This document shows, in pieces, positions 35,512 through 45,524 of a stretch of 64,000 nt of DNA; within the stretch, counting starts at the first letter, position 1, and each line of letters starts with the position of its first letter. The notes under the pieces were generated by a model. That model searched no databases. It saw only the letters and a list, made by a program, of their open reading frames with translations, and was not told the DNA's origin. Where the stretch lies: contig OY829366.1 in assembly GCA_963691755.1 (NCBI GenBank), positions 2,914,001 through 2,978,000 on the forward strand, in the 5' to 3' direction. The position numbers and the translations under genes are program-made. Source of the DNA: Dinoroseobacter sp013215265. Lineage in GTDB: Bacteria > Pseudomonadota > Alphaproteobacteria > Rhodobacterales > Rhodobacteraceae.

Positions 35512-36711
35512 ATGAAACCAAACCCGGCTCGTTTTCTTCAGGATCTTCATGAACTGCGCCAGATCGGGGCTGCGGGAATTGGAAAAGGTGTGCAGCGACG
35601 CGCCTTTTCGGCGGCCGATTTAACCGCCCGAAGCTGGCTGGCAGATCGTATGCGCGACGCAGATTTGACCCCACATATTGACCCGGCCGGGAATACATTC
35701 GGGCTGGCAGATGGACGGTCTTTGCTGGTTGGGTCCCATAGCGACACGCAACCGGAAGGGGGCTGGCTAGACGGGGCCCTTGGGGTGGTCGCAGGTCTGG
35801 AGCTCGCGCGCGCCGCCAAAGACGCCGGTGGACCACCGATATCCTGCGTGAGCTTTCAAGATGAAGAAGGTCGTTTCGGGGTTCTGACGGGATCAGATAT
35901 CTGGTCGGGAAAGCTGGCATTGGCCGACGCCGATAAGTTTTACGACACGGACGGCGTTTGCTTTGCGGACGCGCGCACCGGGATTGCCGACATCGCAGGA
36001 GAATTTCTGCCACATGACATGTTTAGCGGGTTTCTGGAGATGCATATCGAACAGGGCCCCTATCTTGACGAAACCGGCCTGAAGATCGGCGTCGTCAGCG
36101 ATATCGTTGGCATTCGCGATATGACTGTTGTCTTTGAAGGACGCCAGAACCACGCGGGCACGACACCAATGCATCTGCGCCAAGACGCTTTTCAGGCGCT
36201 CTCAAAGTTCAACACGCTACTGAACGATCGGTTGAGAAACGTTGTTACGCCCACAACAGTCTGGACCATCGGGCATATCGCCTTGCATCCGAATGCCTCC
36301 TCTGTCGTGCCGGGACGTGCTGAATATTCGATGCAATGGCGCGATGGTGATGCAGATCGTTTGGCGCGCATGGAGACGGTGATCCGGGATACGGCCAGTG
36401 AAGTTGCCAAAGACGCGAACATGTCGGTGAATTTCGGCGCGTTGATGGGCATTGAGCCTGTCGCCATGGATCAGCGCATGCGCGACGCGCTGGAAGTGGC
36501 TGCGGATCAGCAGGCACCTGAGCTTTGGCGTAGGATGCCATCGGGTGCGCTGCATGATGCATCGAATATTGCGACCGTCCTGCCCGCCGCGATGCTATTT
36601 GTCCCCTCGATCGGTGGAATAAGTCACGCATTCGATGAGAACACAGATGAAGCAGATTTGGTACTTGGTCTTCAAGTGCTCGCCACAGCCGCAGAGGCCT
36701 TGGCATCTTGA
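35512..36711 (+). CDS. M20-type amidohydrolase (N-carbamoyl-amino acid hydrolase/allantoate amidohydrolase family)
   Basis: 399 residues. The metal-site motifs of the AllC/HyuC branch are present: GSHSDTQPEGGWLDGALGVVAGLE, SFQDEEGRFG, FLEMHIEQGPYLDETG and the dimer-domain GRQNHAGTTPMHLRQDAF; ALHDASNIATVLPAAMLFVPSIGGISHA closes the site. Family members hydrolyse N-carbamoyl or ureido compounds with two Mn, Zn or Co ions; which one here is not decidable. The start MKPNPARFLQDLHELRQIG is chosen because the upstream extension crosses the small RNA terminator. Confidence 0.92.
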   Translation: MKPNPARFLQDLHELRQIGAAGIGKGVQRRAFSAADLTARSWLADRMRDADLTPHIDPAGNTFGLADGRSLLVGSHSDTQPEGGWLDGALGVVAGLELARAAKDAGGPPISCVSFQDEEGRFGVLTGSDIWSGKLALADADKFYDTDGVCFADARTGIADIAGEFLPHDMFSGFLEMHIEQGPYLDETGLKIGVVSDIVGIRDMTVVFEGRQNHAGTTPMHLRQDAFQALSKFNTLLNDRLRNVVTPTTVWTIGHIALHPNASSVVPGRAEYSMQWRDGDADRLARMETVIRDTASEVAKDANMSVNFGALMGIEPVAMDQRMRDALEVAADQQAPELWRRMPSGALHDASNIATVLPAAMLFVPSIGGISHAFDENTDEADLVLGLQVLATAAEALAS

Positions 36712-36826
36712 CACATTTCCCTCCGACAACTTTTGGGGTCTCCCTTCGCAAAACAGTCGTCAATAATTCGCCTGAGTTGGATAAATCTCAATTTTATTGC
36801 GCCAAAATCAGCATGGCTTGCCTCAC

Positions 36827-37420
36827 ATGACATACGAAATGATCCTGGGCCTTATGGCCTACGCCTTTGCCAGCTCTGTAACGCCCGGTCCAAACAATCT
36901 TATGCTCATGGCGTCCGGGGCAAACTTCGGCTTCCTTCGAACCATCCCCCACGCCCTTGGCGTTGCGCTGGGGTTCGTGATCATGTGTTCGATCATAGGC
37001 ATTGCCTTAGTCCCGGTGATCGATGCCTATCCTGTCATCTATACCGTGATGAAAGTGCTGTCGGTTGCGTTTTTGCTCTGGCTGGCCTGGAAGATCGCCA
37101 ACGCAGCACCCCCCGCAGATGCCCCGCACGACACCAAACCGCTGACGTTTCTGCAGGCAGCCGCGTTTCAATGGGTCAATCCCAAAGCCGTTGGAATGGC
37201 ACTGACCGCACTGACGGCCTATTCGTATGAAAACAGCGTCTTGGCGGTACTTCTCGTGGCATGCATTTTTGGATGCGTGAACCTGCCATCGGTCAGCACA
37301 TGGATCGTGATTGGAACGCAATTAAGGCGTGTTTTGACAAACAGAACCCGCCTGCGCGTGTTCAACTGGAGCTGTGCGGCGCTTCTGCTGGCAACGATCT
37401 ATCCGATCGTGACGGCCTAA
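36827..37420 (+). CDS. LysE-family amino acid exporter
   Basis: 197 residues, six predicted membrane helices. The N-terminal signature SSVTPGPNNLMLMASGANFGFLRTIPHALG is diagnostic for the LysE/RhtB superfamily, and the middle FQWVNPKAVGMALTALTAYS also fits. It probably exports amino acids or related small molecules. The start MTYEMILGLMAYAF is preferred over an ATG ten codons earlier. It converges on the helicase gene with a four-base overlap of ends. Confidence 0.9.
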   Translation: MTYEMILGLMAYAFASSVTPGPNNLMLMASGANFGFLRTIPHALGVALGFVIMCSIIGIALVPVIDAYPVIYTVMKVLSVAFLLWLAWKIANAAPPADAPHDTKPLTFLQAAAFQWVNPKAVGMALTALTAYSYENSVLAVLLVACIFGCVNLPSVSTWIVIGTQLRRVLTNRTRLRVFNWSCAALLLATIYPIVTA

Positions 37421-39777
37421 AACGGCGCATCCCCGGCCTGCGCGGCAGGTACCACGAATTTGGCCACCAGTTTCTTTATGCCCGCCTTGTCGAACTCAAT
37501 CTCGAGCTTGTCGCCCTCGATCCCCGTGATCGCCCCGTATCCAAACTTGGTGTGGAACACCCTGTCACCCAGCGCATGGCTGCTGACCGCGTCCAGGTCG
37601 ATGATCATGTTCTTGGATTCGCGTGGTTGACTGACAGGGCGTTCTGCCGCGCGGGCCTGCATGCGCTTCCACCCTGGTGAGTTGTAGACATTCGCCTCTG
37701 CCGCCTTTTGCTGCAGATTGCTTTGCACTGGTGCGGCAGCGCCAAAGCCCCCGCCGTAAAGACCCGAAGGCGTCAACACGTCGACGTGCACTTCAGGTAG
37801 TTCGTCAATGAACCTCGACGGCATAGACGATTGCCATTGACCAAACACGCGACGGTTTCCTGCAAAGGAGATCGTGCACACCTCTTCCGCGCGCGTGATG
37901 CCCACATAAGCAAGACGGCGTTCTTCCTCGAGCCCCTTGAGACCGCTTTCATCCATGGATCGTTGCGAGGGGAAAAGCCCATCTTCCCAGCCCGGCAGGA
38001 ACACGACCGGAAACTCCAGACCCTTGGCCGCATGGAGCGTCATGATCGACACTTTCTCCTCGCCGCCATCGGCCTCGTTATCCATCACGAGGCTGACATG
38101 TTCCAAAAAACCTTGCAGGTTCTCGAAGCTTTCCAGCGCCTTGATGAGTTCCTTCAGGTTTTCAAGACGCCCCGGCGCTTCGGGCGTTTTTTCGTTCTGC
38201 CAAAACTCGGTGTAGCCGGATTCATCCAGAATGATCTGGGCAACTTCGATATGGCTTTCCTCGCCTCGGATCAAAGCCGTCCAACGCGCGAAACCGTCGA
38301 CGAGTTTCTGCAATTCGGTCGCGGCCTTGCCTTTCATCTCGCCCGCATCCAGGAGCGCACGCGCTCCGTCGATCAGCGAGCCCCCAACCTCACGTGCTTT
38401 GGCCTGAATACGTTGCTGTGCCTTGTTCCCGATGCCACGCTTGGGCGTGTTCACGATGCGTTCAAATCCAAGGTCATCTGACGGGCTGACCGCAACGCGA
38501 AAATAGGCCATCGCATCGCGGATCTCGAGCCGTTCGTAGAACCGCGGCCCCCCAATGACGCGGTAGGGCAAACCGATCGTCAGAAACCGATCTTCAAAGG
38601 CACGCATCTGGTGAGAGGCGCGCACAAGGATCGCCATCTGATCAAGGTTGTAGGGCGCCAAACCACGCGTGCCGCCTTGCATTGCCTCGATCTCTTCTCC
38701 GATCCAGCGGGCTTCTTCATCACCGTCCCAATGGCCGATCAGGCGAACTTTTTCGCCCTCCTCAGCCTCGGTCCAGAGCTCTTTGCCCAAACGCCCTTTG
38801 TTTGCGTCGATCACACCCGAAGCAGCCGCAAGAATATGCGGCGTTGAGCGGTAATTCTGTTCCAGCCGCACAATAACGGCGCCCGGGAAATCTGTCTCGA
38901 ACCGCAGGATATTGCCCACCTCGGCCCCGCGCCAGCCGTAGATCGACTGATCATCATCCCCAACGCAGCAGATATTCTTATGACCGCCTGCGAGAAGACG
39001 CAGCCAAAGATACTGCGCCACGTTGGTATCTTGATACTCATCTACGAGGATATAGCGGAACCAGCGCTGATATTGCTGCAGGACATCGTCATGGTGTTGG
39101 AAAATCCAGACGATATGCAACAGCAGATCGCCAAAATCACAGGCGTTGAGGGTCTTCAGACGATCCTGATACTGACGGTAGATTTTAACGCCTTTGCCGT
39201 CATACGCACTGGCGTCCGAGGTCGGCACATTTGAGGGCGACCAAGCGCGGTTTTTCCATCCATCTATAATGTGGAGAAGCTGGCGCGCGGGCCAACGCTT
39301 ATCGTCAATGTTTTCGGCCTGCACGAGCTGTTTGAGCAGTCGCAGCTGGTCATCCGTATCAAGGATCGTGAAATTCGATTTAAGCCCCACCAATTCGGCA
39401 TGACGACGCAAAAGCTTAACGCCTATAGCGTGGAATGTCCCAAGCCAGGGCATCCCCTCGACCGCTTCGCCAAGGTGCCGCCCGACGCGCAGCTTCATCT
39501 CGCGCGCGGCCTTGTTGGTGAAGGTGACCGCAAGAATTTCATTGGGGCGCGCCCGTCCGGTGTTCAGAAGATGGGCAATCCGAGTTGTCAGAGCCTTGGT
39601 TTTCCCGGTGCCCGCACCTGCAAGCATGAGAACCGGACCGTCCAGCGTTTCGACCGCCTGACGCTGGGCCGGATTGAGTTCATCAAGATACGGCGTTGCG
39701 CGCGCAGACATGGCCCGCGCCGACAAAGACGGTGCTGCAGCAGCCTCAAACGCATCGAAATCATCAAAAGTGCTCAT
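37417..39777 (-). CDS. uvrD: UvrD/PcrA-type 3'-5' DNA helicase
   Basis: 786 residues of superfamily I helicase used in excision repair and removal of blocked polymerases. Motifs in order: Q motif with LNPAQRQAVETLDGPVLMLAGAGTGKTKAL (Walker A), VDEYQDTNVAQYLWL (motif II), GDDDQSIYGWRGAEVGNIL (III), EQNYRSTPHIL (IV), and VSIMTLHAAKGLEFPVVFLPGWEDGLFP (V). A PcrA-like Tudor C-terminus ends in AITGIEGDKLEIEFDKAGIKKL. The ATG at MSTFDDFDAFEAA is chosen; 31 codons upstream are not conserved sequence. The symbol uvrD or pcrA is equally possible. Confidence 0.94.
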   Translation of the reverse strand: MSTFDDFDAFEAAAAPSLSARAMSARATPYLDELNPAQRQAVETLDGPVLMLAGAGTGKTKALTTRIAHLLNTGRARPNEILAVTFTNKAAREMKLRVGRHLGEAVEGMPWLGTFHAIGVKLLRRHAELVGLKSNFTILDTDDQLRLLKQLVQAENIDDKRWPARQLLHIIDGWKNRAWSPSNVPTSDASAYDGKGVKIYRQYQDRLKTLNACDFGDLLLHIVWIFQHHDDVLQQYQRWFRYILVDEYQDTNVAQYLWLRLLAGGHKNICCVGDDDQSIYGWRGAEVGNILRFETDFPGAVIVRLEQNYRSTPHILAAASGVIDANKGRLGKELWTEAEEGEKVRLIGHWDGDEEARWIGEEIEAMQGGTRGLAPYNLDQMAILVRASHQMRAFEDRFLTIGLPYRVIGGPRFYERLEIRDAMAYFRVAVSPSDDLGFERIVNTPKRGIGNKAQQRIQAKAREVGGSLIDGARALLDAGEMKGKAATELQKLVDGFARWTALIRGEESHIEVAQIILDESGYTEFWQNEKTPEAPGRLENLKELIKALESFENLQGFLEHVSLVMDNEADGGEEKVSIMTLHAAKGLEFPVVFLPGWEDGLFPSQRSMDESGLKGLEEERRLAYVGITRAEEVCTISFAGNRRVFGQWQSSMPSRFIDELPEVHVDVLTPSGLYGGGFGAAAPVQSNLQQKAAEANVYNSPGWKRMQARAAERPVSQPRESKNMIIDLDAVSSHALGDRVFHTKFGYGAITGIEGDKLEIEFDKAGIKKLVAKFVVPAAQAGDAPF

Positions 39778-39974
39778 GCTGGGCAGGGTAGCGCGGCAGG
39801 GCGCAAAGGAAAACCCTTGTTCTACATCTGTTCGCCTCGCCAACAGCACCCTGTAGATTGCGCAAAACACAGACTTTGTGGTGACATCACCAAAGGTGAC
39901 GATTGCTGCTCAAACGCGTCTTGAACAGGCGTAACTTGCTTGCAAAACCTGCAGCGAACAGCTTGATAGCTCAC

Positions 39975-41147
39975 ATGGCAGGCCTCGATACCACGCATCC
40001 AGCGATTTCCGACCTGCGCCGCGCAGCAAAGCGGCGCCTACCGCATTTCGTTTTTGAATACCTCGACAGTGCAACTGGCGATTATGAAGCGGGCGTGAAG
40101 GTGAACCGTCAGGGCTATGATGCCCTGCAATTTTTGCCTTCGGTGTTGCACGGCCATGCAAAGCCGGATCTTCGAACAACGCTTTTGGGTTTTGAGTTTG
40201 CGCGCCCCTTTGGGATGGCGCCGGTTGGCATGTCGGGGCTGATCTGGCCTGATGCCGAGCGCCTGCTCGCAGCCGAAGCCCAGCATTTGCGTATTCCCTT
40301 CTGCCTCAGCACAGTCGCGACGCAAGTCCCAGAACGCGTCGGACCGGTCGCCGGTGATATGGGATGGTTCCAGCTCTATCCGCCTGCAAAACGCGAGGTG
40401 GCGCGCGACATGCTTAAGCGCGCCAAAGACAGCGGTTTTCAGGCAGCCATCATGACCGTGGATGTACCCGCGGATTCTCGACGCGAGCGCCAACGACGCG
40501 CGAATCTTACAATCCCCCCCAAGATTACGCCCGCAATGGTTTGGTCGATGCTGACCCATCCGCGATGGAGCCTTGGAACACTACGAACAGGTCGCCCGTC
40601 TCTGAAACTTGCGGAAGACTACGCACAAGGAAGCGGAACCGCGGACTATATGAACCATCCGGGCAAAGCGATCCGAGGATATCCCGATTGGGATGATCTC
40701 AAAGCCGTACGTGAGGACTGGGACGGGCCCTTGATCGTGAAAGGGGTGCTCAGACCCGAAGACGCCGCGCGCCTGAAAGGGGAAGGAGTGGACGCCGTCT
40801 GGGTATCCAATCATTCCGCTCGCCAGTTCGAGGGTGGACCCTCGGCGCTATCGACACTAGCACCCATTCGTGCGGCGGTCGGCCCTGACTATCCGTTGAT
40901 TTTTGACAGCGGCATTGAAGGCGGTCTCGATATTATCCGCGCGCTAAATCAGGGGGCCAATTTTGTGTTTCTGGGGCGCGCTTGGCACTTTGCGCTTGCG
41001 GGTCTTGGACCCGAAGGTGTTCGGCACCTGAACCATATTCTGACCGAAGATCTGATAACAAATCTGGCCATGCTTGGGGCCCACAACCTGCTGGACGTAC
41101 GCAGCCTAACCCCCTTCAAAAAAGACTTGGTTCCTTCTCGGGTATAA
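39975..41147 (+). CDS. lldD: FMN-dependent alpha-hydroxy acid dehydrogenase (L-lactate dehydrogenase, LldD-like)
   Basis: 390 residues. It has the flavin-oxidoreductase fold: MAPVGMSGLIWPDAERLLAAEAQ, TVDVPADSRRERQRR, LIVKGVLRPEDAARL, the catalytic WVSNHSARQFEGGPSAL (His and Arg), and FDSGIEGGLDIIRALNQGANFVFLGRAWHFALAG. It oxidises L-lactate or a related 2-hydroxy acid to the keto acid and passes electrons to the respiratory chain. The gene is 60 bases upstream of pyruvate carboxylase in the same direction, so lactate use and replenishment of oxaloacetate could be linked. Confidence 0.9.
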   Translation: MAGLDTTHPAISDLRRAAKRRLPHFVFEYLDSATGDYEAGVKVNRQGYDALQFLPSVLHGHAKPDLRTTLLGFEFARPFGMAPVGMSGLIWPDAERLLAAEAQHLRIPFCLSTVATQVPERVGPVAGDMGWFQLYPPAKREVARDMLKRAKDSGFQAAIMTVDVPADSRRERQRRANLTIPPKITPAMVWSMLTHPRWSLGTLRTGRPSLKLAEDYAQGSGTADYMNHPGKAIRGYPDWDDLKAVREDWDGPLIVKGVLRPEDAARLKGEGVDAVWVSNHSARQFEGGPSALSTLAPIRAAVGPDYPLIFDSGIEGGLDIIRALNQGANFVFLGRAWHFALAGLGPEGVRHLNHILTEDLITNLAMLGAHNLLDVRSLTPFKKDLVPSRV

Positions 41148-41207
41148 ATCAGGTAAATGCCGCGCCACAGCATTTTTCTATATCCTCAGACGAAGGCCCC
41201 TTTGACC

Positions 41208-44200
41208 ATGACTGAGTTCTCTAAAATTCTTGTCGCAAACCGCGGCGAAATCGCCATTCGCGTCATGCGTGCCGCCAACGAAATGGGGAAGAAAACCGTT
41301 GCGGTTTATGCCGAAGAGGACAAGCTTGGTCTTCATCGCTTCAAAGCTGACGAGGCCTATAAGATTGGTGAAGGTCTGGGCCCTGTCGCGGCGTATCTAA
41401 GCATTGACGAGATCATCCGTGTTGCCAAAGCCAGTGGCGCAGACGCCATTCATCCCGGCTACGGTCTGCTTTCGGAAAATCCTGATTTTGTAGATGCCTG
41501 TGTTGCCAACGGCATCACTTTCATCGGACCCAAGGCAGAAACCATGCGTGCCTTGGGGGACAAAGCCAGCGCGCGGCGTGTTGCCATTGCAGCGGGCGTG
41601 CCGGTGATCCCGGCAACCGAGGTGCTGGGCGAGAATATGAAAGCCATCAAGGCTGAAGCTAAGGAAATTGGCTATCCGTTGATGCTGAAAGCCTCCTGGG
41701 GCGGCGGCGGACGCGGCATGCGCCCGATCATGGGCGAGGACGAACTGGAAGAAAAAGTCCGCGAGGGACGCCGCGAGGCAGAAGCCGCCTTCGGCAATGG
41801 CGAGGGTTATCTGGAAAAGATGATCATGCGGGCGCGCCACGTTGAGGTTCAGATCCTCGGTGATACCCATGGGACGATCTATCATTTGTGGGAACGCGAT
41901 TGCTCGGTACAGCGTCGCAACCAGAAGGTCGTTGAACGCGCCCCTGCCCCATACTTGTCCGAAACCCAGCGCGAGCGTTTGTGCGAACTGGGTCGCAAGA
42001 TCTGTGCCCATGTGGATTACGAATGCGCGGGCACCGTCGAATTCCTGATGGATATGGATTCGGGTGAGTTCTACTTCATCGAAGTGAACCCGCGCGTTCA
42101 GGTCGAACACACTGTAACCGAAGAAGTCACCGGCATTGATATCGTTCAAGCACAGATCAAGATCGCCGAAGGCAAACCGATCTCGGAAGCCACCGGCAAG
42201 GCCAGCCAATACGATGTCCGCCTGAACGGTCATGCGCTTCAATGCCGTGTCACGACCGAAGATCCGCAGAACAACTTCATCCCTGACTACGGCCGGATAA
42301 CAGCCTATAGATCAGCCACCGGCATGGGCATCCGCCTTGATGGGGGCACCGCGTATGCTGGCGGTGTAGTGACACGCTATTACGACAGCCTTCTGACCAA
42401 GGTCACAGCCTGGGCGCAGACACCCGAAGCCGCCATTGCGCGCATGGACCGGGCGTTGCGCGAGTTTCGTATTCGTGGTGTTTCAACCAACATCGCCTTT
42501 GTCGAGAACCTGCTGAAGCATCCGACGTTTCTGAACAATACCTACCACACGAAGTTCATCGACGAGACGCCGGACCTCTTCCAATTCCGAAAGCGTCGGG
42601 ACCGGGCAACCAAAATCCTGACCTATATCGCTGATATCACGGTGAACGGACATCCTGAGACGGCCAACCGTCCGATGCCGCCTGCCGATATTCGTGATCC
42701 AAAGCCGCCCGCGTTGCGCGCCGAGCCTGCCCCCGGGACCCGCAATCTGCTGGAAGAAAAAGGCCCACAGGCCGTGGCCGATTGGATGAAAGCGCAAAAG
42801 CAGCTTCTGATCACCGACACAACGATGCGAGACGGACACCAGTCGCTTCTGGCGACCCGGATGCGGTCCATCGATATGATCCGCGTGGCACCTGTCTATT
42901 CAGCGAACCTGCCGCAGCTGTTTTCGATGGAATGCTGGGGTGGTGCGACCTTCGATGTGGCCTATCGTTTTTTGCAGGAATGCCCCTGGCAACGCCTGCG
43001 CGATCTGCGCGTGGCAATGCCAAACCTGATGACGCAAATGCTGCTGCGCGCCTCCAACGGTGTGGGCTATACCAACTACCCTGACAATGTTGTTCAGGCC
43101 TTTGTCAAACAAGCAGCAGAAACCGGCATTGACGTGTTCCGTGTTTTTGACAGCTTGAACTGGGTCGAAAACATGCGTGTCTCGATGGATGCGGTGCAGG
43201 ACGCCAACAAAATCTGCGAAGGCACCGTTTGCTACACGGGCGACATTCTGAACCCGGATCGCTCGAAGTATGATCTGAAATACTATGTCGGCATGGCAAA
43301 AGAGCTTGAGGCCGCCGGAGCGCATGTTCTTGGGCTTAAAGACATGGCGGGTCTGCTGAAACCAGCAGCTGCGCGTGTCCTGATCAAAGCGCTGAAAGAG
43401 GAGGTGGGGCTGCCCATCCACTTCCACACACATGACACTGCGGGCATTGCTTCTGCCACAATCCTCGCGGCCGCCGAGGCAGGCGTGGACGCGGTGGATT
43501 GTGCCATGGACGCGCTATCGGGGAATACCAGCCAGGCGACGCTTGGCACCGTGGTAGAAAGCCTCAAGGGTCAGGAGCGCGATACGGGCCTAGATATTGG
43601 CGCGATCCGCGAGATCTCGAACTATTGGGAAGGCGCGCGCGCGCACTACGCCGCGTTTGAATCGGGCCTTCAAGCGCCCGCGTCGGAAGTTTATCTGCAC
43701 GAAATGCCCGGTGGTCAGTTTACCAACCTCAAAGCACAGGCGCGCAGTCTCGGACTCGAAGAGCGCTGGCACGAGGTCGCGCAGGCCTATGCTGACGTGA
43801 ACCAGATGTTTGGGGACATCGTGAAGGTAACGCCGTCCTCTAAGGTTGTTGGAGACATGGCGCTCATGATGGTCAGTCAGGGCCTAACACCAGCGCAGGT
43901 CGAGGACTCTGAAACGGACGTGGCCTTTCCGGATTCGGTCATCGACATGTTCAAAGGCAACCTTGGACAGCCTCCGGGTGGCTGGCCGGCGGTTCTTGCC
44001 GCGAAAATCCTGAAAGGAGAGAAGCCAGGAACTGAACGACCCGGTGCACACTTACCGCCAACTGATCTGGAGGCAACCCGCAAAGAGGTCTCCGCGATGA
44101 TGGAAGGCAAGGAGGTCGATGATGAGGATCTGAATGGATACCTGATGTATCCCAAGGTTTTCCTAGACTACATGGGACGTCACCGCACCTACGGACCGGT

Positions 44201-44648
44201 CCGCGCCCTGCCCACGCATACCTTCTTCTATGGTATGAAACCGGGCGAAGAGATTGAAGCAGAGATTGATCCCGGCAAGACGCTTGAGATCCGATTGCAG
44301 GCGATGGCGGATGCCAACGAAGACGGCGAAGTGAAAGTCTTCTTCGAATTAAATGGTCAGCCTCGCGTGATCCGGGTTGCCGACCGAAAGGCTGCTGCCT
44401 CCTCAATCAAGCGTCCAAAGGCAGAACTGGGCAATGCAAACCATATCGGCGCGCCGATGCCGGGCGTTGTAGCCTCAGTGGCAGCGCAGGTTGGCAAACC
44501 CGTCAAGGAAGGTGACCTGCTTCTGACCATCGAAGCGATGAAGATGGAAACTGGTATTCACGCCGATCGCGATGCGGTCATCAAAGCCGTGCATGTCAGC
44601 CCTGCTGCGCAAATCGACGCAAAGGATCTGTTGGTCGAATTTGAATAG
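41208..44648 (+). CDS. pyc: Pyruvate carboxylase
   Basis: A single-chain biotin enzyme of 1146 residues that carboxylates pyruvate to oxaloacetate. Biotin carboxylase domain (residues ~1-460): ILVANRGEIAIRVMRAANEMG, KASWGGGGRGMRPI, ECAGTVEFLMD. Carboxyltransferase domain (~530-800): LLITDTTMRDGHQSLLATRMR and HTHDTAGIASATILAAAEAG. C-terminal biotinyl domain: GAPMPGVVASV with the biotin lysine in EAMKMETGIHAD. Length is normal. The start MTEFSKILVANRG is standard; 17 upstream codons in frame are not conserved. It is the main anaplerotic enzyme in many Rhodobacterales. Confidence 0.98.
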   Translation: MTEFSKILVANRGEIAIRVMRAANEMGKKTVAVYAEEDKLGLHRFKADEAYKIGEGLGPVAAYLSIDEIIRVAKASGADAIHPGYGLLSENPDFVDACVANGITFIGPKAETMRALGDKASARRVAIAAGVPVIPATEVLGENMKAIKAEAKEIGYPLMLKASWGGGGRGMRPIMGEDELEEKVREGRREAEAAFGNGEGYLEKMIMRARHVEVQILGDTHGTIYHLWERDCSVQRRNQKVVERAPAPYLSETQRERLCELGRKICAHVDYECAGTVEFLMDMDSGEFYFIEVNPRVQVEHTVTEEVTGIDIVQAQIKIAEGKPISEATGKASQYDVRLNGHALQCRVTTEDPQNNFIPDYGRITAYRSATGMGIRLDGGTAYAGGVVTRYYDSLLTKVTAWAQTPEAAIARMDRALREFRIRGVSTNIAFVENLLKHPTFLNNTYHTKFIDETPDLFQFRKRRDRATKILTYIADITVNGHPETANRPMPPADIRDPKPPALRAEPAPGTRNLLEEKGPQAVADWMKAQKQLLITDTTMRDGHQSLLATRMRSIDMIRVAPVYSANLPQLFSMECWGGATFDVAYRFLQECPWQRLRDLRVAMPNLMTQMLLRASNGVGYTNYPDNVVQAFVKQAAETGIDVFRVFDSLNWVENMRVSMDAVQDANKICEGTVCYTGDILNPDRSKYDLKYYVGMAKELEAAGAHVLGLKDMAGLLKPAAARVLIKALKEEVGLPIHFHTHDTAGIASATILAAAEAGVDAVDCAMDALSGNTSQATLGTVVESLKGQERDTGLDIGAIREISNYWEGARAHYAAFESGLQAPASEVYLHEMPGGQFTNLKAQARSLGLEERWHEVAQAYADVNQMFGDIVKVTPSSKVVGDMALMMVSQGLTPAQVEDSETDVAFPDSVIDMFKGNLGQPPGGWPAVLAAKILKGEKPGTERPGAHLPPTDLEATRKEVSAMMEGKEVDDEDLNGYLMYPKVFLDYMGRHRTYGPVRALPTHTFFYGMKPGEEIEAEIDPGKTLEIRLQAMADANEDGEVKVFFELNGQPRVIRVADRKAAASSIKRPKAELGNANHIGAPMPGVVASVAAQVGKPVKEGDLLLTIEAMKMETGIHADRDAVIKAVHVSPAAQIDAKDLLVEFE

Positions 44649-44759
44649 ATTTGCCTTTAATTTACCCTAATTCAGACAACGTTCCACCAACTTTCACAGC
44701 CAGTAAGGGTTGCTAGGGAATTAGTAGCACTCATGGCACGCCATGAAAGGGGGATCGCG

Positions 44760-45461
44760 ATGCGCGTTTTCAGATTTTTAGAAGAAGACTCCGGCGCGGT
44801 CACCGTTGACTGGGTCGTATTGACGGCGGCGACAGTTGGATTGGGCGTTGCAACGCTCGGTGCCATTTCAGTCGGCATCGAAGATGTCTCTAGTGACGTG
44901 GCGACACAGCTGTCTGGGCAAAGCCTCACATCGAGCTTCAATTCTGCCTTCAATTCAGTCGTGCTTGCGGCATCAAATTTTACTGGCGGCGAACTTGGTG
45001 GTTGGACCGGTGCTTCGGTGGTGAATGCAGGCGGCGAAATGGGCGAGGTGCTGTATATCGACCAGCAGCAAACTGCATCATTGGATATCGAAGTGCCCGA
45101 GGGCGCCACCAATGCAACGATGGAGTTTTCGCTCTACGGCGGCGATACGCTCGACAATGAAGACGCGATTATATCAGTCGACGGGGTCGCAGTTGCGATT
45201 GCTACTGGATACCATGGCACGATGACCATCGAAATCCCGCAGATCGACGGGACCTCTGTCACAGCCGAAGTGGTTGTCGAGCAGGTGAACATGGGCACCG
45301 GCGGCCTGTATCTAAACGCTGGCGACAGCAAAGCCGAAGTGACGATCAATGTCGCCGACCCACCAGGTGACATGACGCTGACAGTTTATTCCGACAACAG
45401 CCATGGCAAAAGAGGCGATGAATTCTGGGCGATTGACGATGTGAACGTCACCGCGCAGTAA
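44760..45461 (+). CDS. Flp-pilin-like N-terminus fused to a beta-rich domain
   Basis: 233 residues. The start MRVFRFLEEDSG is followed by a hydrophobic helix AVTVDWVVLTAATVGLGVATLG. This is a Flp/TadE prepilin-type leader with a Gly at the likely cleavage site and Asp at +5 where most pilins have Glu. Residues ~80-233 are rich in beta strands and acidic residues (ATMEFSLYGGDTLDNEDAIISVDG, DEFWAIDDVNVTAQ), like secreted carbohydrate-binding domains. The gene stands alone, with no tad cluster nearby. AAGGGGG at proper spacing supports this start over an ATG nine codons upstream. The role is unknown; a surface adhesin or pseudopilin is a guess. Confidence 0.72.
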   Translation: MRVFRFLEEDSGAVTVDWVVLTAATVGLGVATLGAISVGIEDVSSDVATQLSGQSLTSSFNSAFNSVVLAASNFTGGELGGWTGASVVNAGGEMGEVLYIDQQQTASLDIEVPEGATNATMEFSLYGGDTLDNEDAIISVDGVAVAIATGYHGTMTIEIPQIDGTSVTAEVVVEQVNMGTGGLYLNAGDSKAEVTINVADPPGDMTLTVYSDNSHGKRGDEFWAIDDVNVTAQ

Positions 45462-45524
45462 CTTCTGCGGGCCGCAGATAAGTTTCGACATTGATCTGTT
45501 ACAAACCATGTGCACTCTGCGGGT

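Noticed and set aside
35095..35550. Open frame on the minus strand over the small RNA
   Set aside because: It runs through the RNA hairpins and the start of the amidohydrolase gene and has no protein-like content.
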